DNA from: Lepraria neglecta
Taxonomy: Eukaryota; Ascomycota; Lecanoromycetes; Lecanorales; Stereocaulaceae
DNA length: 64,000 bases
Assembly (NCBI GenBank): GCA_033220425.1
Contig: CM065652.1
Coordinates: 1,364,001-1,428,000 of the forward strand
Direction: 5' to 3'
Shown: positions 58,414 to 64,000 of the stretch, in pieces
Numbering within the stretch: the first letter of the stretch is position 1
Layout: every line of letters begins with the position of its first letter
Position numbers and translations under genes: made by a program
Notes under the pieces: model-generated
The model's input: only the letters and a program-made list of their open reading frames with translations
Told to the model about the DNA's origin: nothing
Databases searched by the model: none

Positions 58414-59160
58414 TCATGGCACACAAACATTGTTCACGAGCCCAACAAATTCTCGGAACCTTAATCTTTTGGCATTCACAGTTCCATTAGTTGGCAATTG
58501 AAATGCGTTAAGCAGCGTCGTTAGTGTATTGCCTGTCATGATATTAGTTTGATGGAAAAGCTCTTCAATGTGAGACTTTGTCTGACCTTGAAGCTGCATT
58601 GAACGGGCTGAATCTGGTGGAAATCCTGCTACCGGTCTATTGCGTTGATCATACAGTACGCGAAGCGGTGTATCCCGATGGGTGATGCGAGAGTTGTATA
58701 CTCTAGCCATATGATTTAGAGAACTGTAGAATATTATTATAATGAAGTTTGAAAATGGGGAGAAGTAAGCTGACTCTGCTCTCGTACGAAGCTCAAGGCT
58801 ATCGAACTTGGTATTCAGAGTGTTGACATCGGTAGTGAGATCGGTCCTCATAGTGTTTAGATCGGTCCTTATAGTATTGATATCGGTCCTCATAGTGTTG
58901 ACATCGGTAGTGAGATCGGTCCTCATAGTGTTTAGATCGGTCCTTATAGTATTGATATCGGTCCTCATAGTGTTGACATCGGTTCTGAGGTCGTTGATGT
59001 TCGTGTTTAAGCCCTGGATTGCTTCCAAAATATGCTGCCCATTATTGAAAGTGGGCAAATTGGGAACAAGGGCGATCTCATGAGAGGCAGCAGCAAAGGC
59101 TTCAGCATGTCTCCCGGCATTAGGTTGAGCGTCCATGTTGAGAAGAGAGCTCGAATCCAA
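58414..59160 (-). CDS. coiled-coil protein with internal 25-residue repeats
   Basis: Two exons (59160-58775 and 58723-58414) over a 51-base intron (GTCAGC to CTACAG) give 231 residues. After about 50 residues comes a strict heptad array built of TDxNTxR units (DVNTMRTDINTIRTDLNTMR), predicted to form a parallel coiled coil, up to about residue 120. The C-terminal half (RVYNSRITHRDTPLRVLYD, GFPPDSARSMQLQG, AKRLRFREFVG) resembles a family of short fungal proteins of unknown role that share an N-terminal coiled coil and a helical C-terminus. Without splicing the intron would encode a run of Ile and Phe that does not fit. Function unknown. Confidence 0.65.
   Translation of the reverse strand: MDSSSLLNMDAQPNAGRHAEAFAAASHEIALVPNLPTFNNGQHILEAIQGLNTNINDLRTDVNTMRTDINTIRTDLNTMRTDLTTDVNTMRTDINTIRTDLNTMRTDLTTDVNTLNTKFDSLELRTRAESAYFSPFSNFIIIIFYSSLNHMARVYNSRITHRDTPLRVLYDQRNRPVAGFPPDSARSMQLQGQTKSHIEELFHQTNIMTGNTLTTLLNAFQLPTNGTVNAKRLRFREFVGLVNNVCVP
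58820..58983. repeat. 75-base tandem repeat inside the coiled-coil gene
   Basis: Two perfect 75-base copies (58820-58894 and 58895-58969) and 14 bases of a third (GTGTTGACATCGGT). Each copy encodes 25 residues and is itself made of 18-21 base heptad units. Identity of the copies shows a very recent duplication. Confidence 0.9.
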
Positions 59161-59250
59161 GAGTACTACTGTAGTATGTATGATGTTTTATTGATGTTCA
59201 GGTTGATGTTGGCTCGATGTTGGCTCGCGGGGGAAAAAAAAATTTGGCGC

Positions 59251-60243
59251 TGTGGTTCTTTTCGAAAATTTGATTTTTTTCCGTAGCCCCCCCACCAAAA
59301 TTTGGTGCAAACCCTATACACCTGGACCCAACCACTATAAAAGCCAGAATCCTTATAAAAGCTTCCCAAAAAGGCAAATATGAGGCAGGGTCTTGGTATT
59401 ACTAATAAGTCTTATATCTTAAGAGACCCTGAGGCTACTGCTGAAGCCAATGTCGCCGCCGCTATACGACCGCCTGGATAGTCCAGTCGAGGAAGGCCTC
59501 AATGTTACGGCACGGAAGAACGGTATGGAAGATACCGCGGAGGTGCGAGCATACGGGCACGTTAACATTAGTTATCATGTACCATGCTCGTGCGCTAAGC
59601 TCTTCTCTCTTTAGCTTAGTTATCTCAGTCAATTAATACCCATATGATTCGCTCTATGCTGGCCGCCTGACATGCTTATGGGTTGGGTATAACGAGCATT
59701 GCCTTGGCAGGGATTTCCTATGTCTATATATGCAGAGCACTGCTTATTACTTGGAGCATCGTGCTTAACTTCGTACTTGCTTTAGCAATAGATCTTATAC
59801 TAGGCACTGAACATATCTTATCATATACCAGACCCGTCTAGTACCTTGTCGAAGCCTGCTTCCTCTTGTGTGTTGCACTCCTCTCCTTATTAAGAAAAGA
59901 TCCATACGATACCTGTCACGCAAGGTTCGTAATATAGGGGACCTTATTTAGTATAGCTCTCAGGGCTATAGGTACCATAGGTGTTAATAAGATTATTATA
60001 TTTGCGGACAGCCTTCGGTACTCGTATTGCCCCCCCCAACCGCCAGCCGCTAAACCTAATTAGGCAAGCTATCAAATGGTATGTCGAAAATCATACTCAA
60101 ACTCCTCCATTCCACCCATTGCATGCCACCGTAATGGCCATATCAACGCTCCACGGCTCTGACGACCCTGCCGACCTTATATCTGATCTACCAGAGCAAG
60201 AAGACCTCCAGGGAAAAAAATCAAATTTTCGGAAAGAACCACA
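59251..60243. mobile_element. possible MITE-like element with 32-base terminal inverted repeats
   Basis: The 32 bases at 59251-59282 (TGTGGTTCTTTTCGAAAATT, then TGATTTTTTTCC) recur as reverse complement at 60212-60243 with one mismatch, ending GAAAGAACCACA. Similarity stops exactly at the TGTGGTTC/GAACCACA outer ends, as expected of element ends. The 930-base interior has no transposase frame that I can recognise; a minus-to-plus mix of short frames is present. No target-site duplication is evident next to the ends (GGCGC on the left, TTTAAAA on the right). A non-autonomous DNA transposon is the simplest reading; a chance inverted pair of simple AT-rich sequence is unlikely at 31 of 32 matches. 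Confidence 0.45.
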
Positions 60244-61031
60244 TTTAAAACAATAGGGGTAAGCGACTCCACCAAAGGATCCCAGAAGCACGTATATTTG
60301 CGGCTTCGCCAGCACGGATCCACCCCAGAAATAAACCCTGCAGGTCGCGAAGTACAAGCCCAACCACATTCGGAGCTGTATCGCTTGGGCGTTCTATTTT
60401 GATTTCGCAGATATAATGATGCTATACGACAGCCTCTTGACTATAGACTTCAATTCATACGTTCAGACTTTCTGCCAGGCAAGTGCGGCAGGCGGATATA
60501 TCCAGCTATGGCCCCGCCTGAAACTCCTGTGCGTTTGTCGTGTCCTTATACTTTCTACATGTTTAAGTTCCAGCCGTTTGCAATGTCATCTTTTAACAGC
60601 TAGAATCTATGAATAGGTGCTTGACCGCCGAATTTAGAGCCCCTTGTTCGGTCCAGCAATGAATGTAGCCCTCCAAGCACCTCTAAATAAGCTGAAGCTC
60701 CCCTTGTCAAACCTTCCCCTGCAAAACCTTCCCCTGCCAAACCTTCCCCTTGCCAAACCTTCCCCCTGCCAAACCTTCCCCCTGCCAAACCTTCCCACTG
60801 CCAAACCTTCCCCTTGCCAAACCTTCCCTCTGCCAAACCTTCCTTTAGCATATTGATGACGACTTGATTGATTCTCTATGGGAGATGATTGCTATTTATG
60901 CGTACTACGCAGTAGGGCTGAGTAGGGCTGAGAGGTTATTTATGCTAACGTCTCCTGTATATCCACAGTCCTCACCTTTCAAAGGAAATTTGTCAACGTA
61001 TGCATCCAGGCTTCGATGAGACCTAGAGAGC
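60244..61031. other. intergenic region containing a minisatellite
   Basis: No gene is supported; the short frames across the minisatellite are by-products of the repeat. It lies downstream of the GPI-type protein gene. Confidence 0.5.
60703..60850. repeat. 16-base minisatellite, about nine copies
   Basis: Tandem units of the form GCCAAACCTTCCCCYT, mostly 16 bases (one 15), run from about 60703 to 60850. Variation is limited to the last four bases of the unit. The units touch each other without spacers. Confidence 0.85.
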
Positions 61032-62463
61032 TTAGACCATGAGGGCAATGTTGCCTATGACACCCATCATGATCATTAAGAACAACACGTTAATGTTCTT
61101 GCTCTCAGATACTGCACCCGCGGAGAAGGAAGTGGATGTAGCCGATGGTGACGTTGGGGGTGTAGCAATGCTACCCGCCGCTGGTGCAAAGCCGGAGGAG
61201 CTTGGGCCATGAGCTATGGTTGCGTTGGCAAAGACTGGCGGAACGACGGCCGGCGCAGCAGCGATCGAGGACAAGAAAGCGGAGGCTTCGGACAGGGCAA
61301 CAGAGGCTGCAGGAGGGAGGACAGCTGCTGCAGTCGTGACGCTGCCAGTTTGGGCGATAGCAACGGATGCTTCCGACAAGGCAACTGAGGCCTGTTCAAT
61401 TGCCGATTCTTGTGGACTAGCGGTGCACGATGCAGGGATCGAGGTGACAGTGACAGTGACGGTCACAGTATCTGTCTTACGATTAGCTTGGATTGAGGGG
61501 TGGAAGCTTGAGGCGGGCTAACTATCACGGCCAGCAAGGTCAAACTTGCGAGCCAGACGTGCTTTGTGAGCTTGACGGACTGTGGATGAGTCTCAGAAAA
61601 GGAACTGACAATATCTGATACTGAATGAAATCATACCTTCGAGCTCAGCACGAGCTTGGAGATTGGCAGCTGGAGCGACTTCGGTGGCTTCTGTAAAGCA
61701 CAATTGTCAGCATCTTGTGTATTCTCAGCAATGGACATCAAATATGGAAGAACAGGAAAAAGTCAAAGTCGCAAGCTAAACACTGACATCGCTAGAGGCG
61801 GGCATGTTTACCAGGTGATCGGGTGGCCGTTCCAGTACGAGGACAACCCGGTATGCAAACCAATTCCTCTTCATCCTCGAAGCAAATCTCTTCACAACCG
61901 TCCGCGAAGCTCGTCACGACAGATGGGTCGGGTAGATCGGTCAAAGTGAGAGTTCGTCGTTCCAGAAGAGGTTTGGGGGTAGGTGCTGGAATCTGATTAG
62001 GGATCCATGGACCGCACGATAGCTCATCACAATGGATGGAAGGTGCATCGCCGGAACAAATGGCTGTGCAGCCCTGGTAGGTGGCGGTGGCGGTGACCGA
62101 ACCGACCACGAAACGTTTCTGCAAGACGAGCGTCGGAGTTGGGGTAGGGGTAGGGCCCCAGTGGACAACGCAGTCGAGGCTGGATGTATAGCGAGGATTG
62201 GTATTGCAAATGGCCGTGCATGAACCATCAACGACGGTGGTCGAAGGGACTGCTGCTATGGCAGCCTGGACATTCATTGAAGGACAGCAATCGTAACAGC
62301 ACTGTTGCATGGTTGGGTCCTCACAGACGGCAGTAAAATGACCGGATATAGTTGTGTAAAGGCTTTTTGCAAGAGCAGGCTTGCCGTTGGCTGTAGCTGG
62401 ACTGGCTGTGATCGTGGACACCAGGCTCACAAGGCCGATGAGGAGGATGCTGGAGTAATGCAT
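61032..62463 (-). CDS. secreted, GPI-anchored type Cys-rich and Ser/Ala-rich surface protein
   Basis: Four exons (62463-61812, 61690-61637, 61579-61529, 61471-61032), all joined in phase 1, give 398 residues. The start MHYSSILL opens a signal peptide (LLIGLVSLVSTITASP). Residues 30-215 hold about 20 Cys in clusters (CEDPTMQQCCYDCCP, ICNTNPRYTSSLDC, GCTAICSG, CEEICFEDEEELVCIPGC). After a short charged link the C-terminal half is Ser/Ala/Thr-rich (TVTVTVTS, then repeated SVALSEAS units), with likely O-glycosylation. It ends with a Ser-rich spacer and a hydrophobic tail (VLFLMIMMGVIGNIALMV), the pattern of a GPI-attachment signal. The likely site is the cell wall or plasma membrane. The two 51-54 base exons are easy to miss; without them this looks like two genes. 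Confidence 0.7.
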
Positions 62464-63231
62464 TTTACGGATGTGATGTGATTTGGAAGGAAGCGATGTT
62501 ATCAACGATGCTTGAGTAACGGATTGGAGCTTAAGCAATGCTGAGAGACGTTGTGGCGATTGAAGAGCAACGTTCAGATGTGCAAGTAATTGATGTTGAG
62601 GAGCGAGAAAAATTGTTGGCGGCGAGGGCTCAGAATATAAACAAAGAAAATACGTCAGTGGGGATGCTGCTGCTCGGATTACGGGGTCATGGCGCTACAG
62701 TGAAGCAGGTACGCATCAGTGCTTTCCTTTCGTCTCATCAATGATGAATCTCATGAGAAGCATTTTATTTGCCGGGTTTTGGCGGCTACGGACGGCTGAT
62801 AATGTACAGTAGATAATTTGCTGGAGAGTCTATGATCCACGCTCTCCATGGGCATCAACCCGAATGAGCTGCATGTCGGACCATAGTCCAGAGAAACTCG
62901 GGCTGTCGCTTGTTGCAATTGTAGCCGTCTCTCCTTTCGAATTCGACTAAATCTCCCTCTGTAACCGTGACTACTTGTTGAAGAGGAGGCGACTACCCGG
63001 TGAGAGGTTGTTTTGTTTGGGGTGGACTCGCTCTTGCCCAAGTTTTCCCTTGTTCGAATATCTTGCCAGCTTAAAGCCCTTCTTCCCGCCAAAAAAATCT
63101 TCTTCTTTACATCTCCCTCACCCCTCACAGACACTCGTTTCTGGAGATTCCCTTTTGGTGACATACATTCCTTGACTTCTCCTCACAATCCTTTTGCCTC
63201 CTGTCAGCCTATTGTATCGATTGCATCCACG
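62464..63231. other. divergent promoter region between two surface-protein genes
   Basis: The two secreted-protein genes start on opposite sides of this 768-base spacer. A pyrimidine-rich tract at about 63085-63125 just before the plus-strand gene is typical of fungal promoters near the transcription start. A 137-codon minus frame at 62751-63164 lacks any domain and overlaps that tract, so I do not call it. Confidence 0.45.
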
Positions 63232-64000
63232 ATGCATCTCGTCGGGTCTCTGCTCGTCGTGGCATTGGTCACTCCGTTCGCTGTAGCCGGCCCAAGAGGT
63301 ATGCAGTCTCCTTCCCATCCATTGAGACATGCAAAGGAGCACGTCTTACCAATGATTCAACCGGCTAACATCCAGCACAGGTGGCAGATTCTTCAGACGC
63401 ACAGGCGATGGTAGGTTCTTGTCACCCTCAGACCCATCACTCCGTTCGTTGCTCTCTGCGTGTCATATCATATCATTGAGAGCAGTCATGTTGTTTCGTT
63501 CCCTTGGATCAGAGCATGCTGAGCTACATTTGTCACCATTTTGTTCAGAGACACTGCACTTTTTCTCTTCACCTCTCGTCCAATTTTCCATTTGGCTGAC
63601 ATCTTTCGGCGAGCACAGATGACACAAAGAAGGATCTTGGCTCCACGATTACCCCTTCGTCAACAGTGACGCTCACGCTAGCAAGCTCTCCTTTCACCCC
63701 TTCTACCGTTCCCGTCAAGGATCTGCCTTCCACGTCGGACAAAGATGAGCCCACCTCTACCATCTCAACCTCGGACAAGGATACTTCTACCTCCAGCACG
63801 TCAATCTCGGACAAAGATGAGCTCACTACTACTGCTTCAATCTCGGATAAGGACAAGGTCACCCCTACCTCCACAGCCACGGTCTCGGACAAGGACAAAG
63901 ACCAGACGACTTCATATCCTTCCAAAGATGATAAGACCTCCACAACTGTGCTAGCCAAGGATCAGACTGCCAGCTCATCGGTGCCTGCAAAAGGTCTTCC
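63232..64000 (+). CDS. secreted Ser/Thr-rich repeat protein, 3' end outside the window
   Basis: Three exons so far (63232-63298, 63381-63410, 63619 onward), both introns in phase 1. The protein opens with a clear signal peptide (MHLVGSLLVVALVTPFAVAG). A short basic segment (GRFFRRTGDD) follows, possibly a Kex2-type processing site at RR. From residue 50 it is Ser/Thr-rich with repeated SDKD motifs spaced 13-17 residues apart (TSDKDEPTST, TSDKDTSTSS, ISDKDELTTT, ISDKDKVTPT, VSDKDKDQTT). Such sequence is heavily O-glycosylated and typical of wall or adhesin-like proteins. No stop codon is reached before the window ends, so any C-terminal domain or GPI signal is unseen. Confidence 0.7.

Noticed and set aside
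60703-60850. Regular array that could suggest a CRISPR
   Set aside because: Units touch one another without spacers, the unit is only 16 bases and the genome is eukaryotic; it is a minisatellite.
62751-63164. 137-codon minus frame between the two surface-protein genes
   Set aside because: It overlaps the pyrimidine-rich promoter tract of the plus-strand gene and has no recognisable domain.

Overview
This window is nuclear DNA from a filamentous ascomycete (Pezizomycotina), possibly a Dothideomycete. Most genes are split by short GT-AG introns of about 45-80 bases. The recognisable proteins are fungal: a HOPS subunit Vps41, a mitochondrial IF-2, a DUF155 protein, a Sec7-PH exchange factor, a YAT-type amino-acid permease, an alpha/beta-hydrolase NB-ARC protein and GPI-type wall proteins. 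No tRNA, rRNA or CRISPR was recognised. Splice sites were placed by hand so that reading phase is kept across every junction. Family names come from remembered motifs, not from a search.

Layout. 0-3.4 kb: end of a glutathione S-transferase and a STAND-like protein with an ankyrin tail. 3.4-10.9 kb: long spacers around an amino-acid permease carrying a one-base frameshift, and a broken 2-oxoglutarate oxygenase. 10.9-15.7 kb: a large Sec7-PH GEF. 17-21 kb: three poorly known accessory genes, two of them with an in-frame stop. 22.7-30.3 kb: a PP28/PDAP1-like phosphoprotein, a large hydrolase-NB-ARC gene and a small mitochondrial LEA/CsbD-like protein. 31-43 kb: about 12 kb with almost no intact gene but many short stretches of good coding sequence, mostly on the minus strand, interrupted by frameshifts; two are ABC-transporter fragments. 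43.8-58 kb: dense, intact genes (HAD hydrolase, HNH protein, basic hypothetical protein, mitochondrial IF-2, DUF155 protein, Vps41). 58.4-64 kb: a coiled-coil gene with a recent internal repeat, an element bounded by 32-base inverted repeats, a minisatellite and two secreted, Ser/Thr-rich surface proteins.

The main pattern is a contrast. Core genes with very long frames (1119, 1257 and 1554 residues) are free of errors, while accessory genes in the same window repeatedly carry single-base frameshifts or nonsense codons. That argues for real decay of the accessory set rather than poor sequence, although one break lies in a homopolymer and could be an assembly error. The most interesting items are the otherwise intact 512-codon gene with one in-frame TAA, the hydrolase-NB-ARC protein with a disordered tail where repeats are usual, the 12-kb gene graveyard, and the inverted-repeat element.
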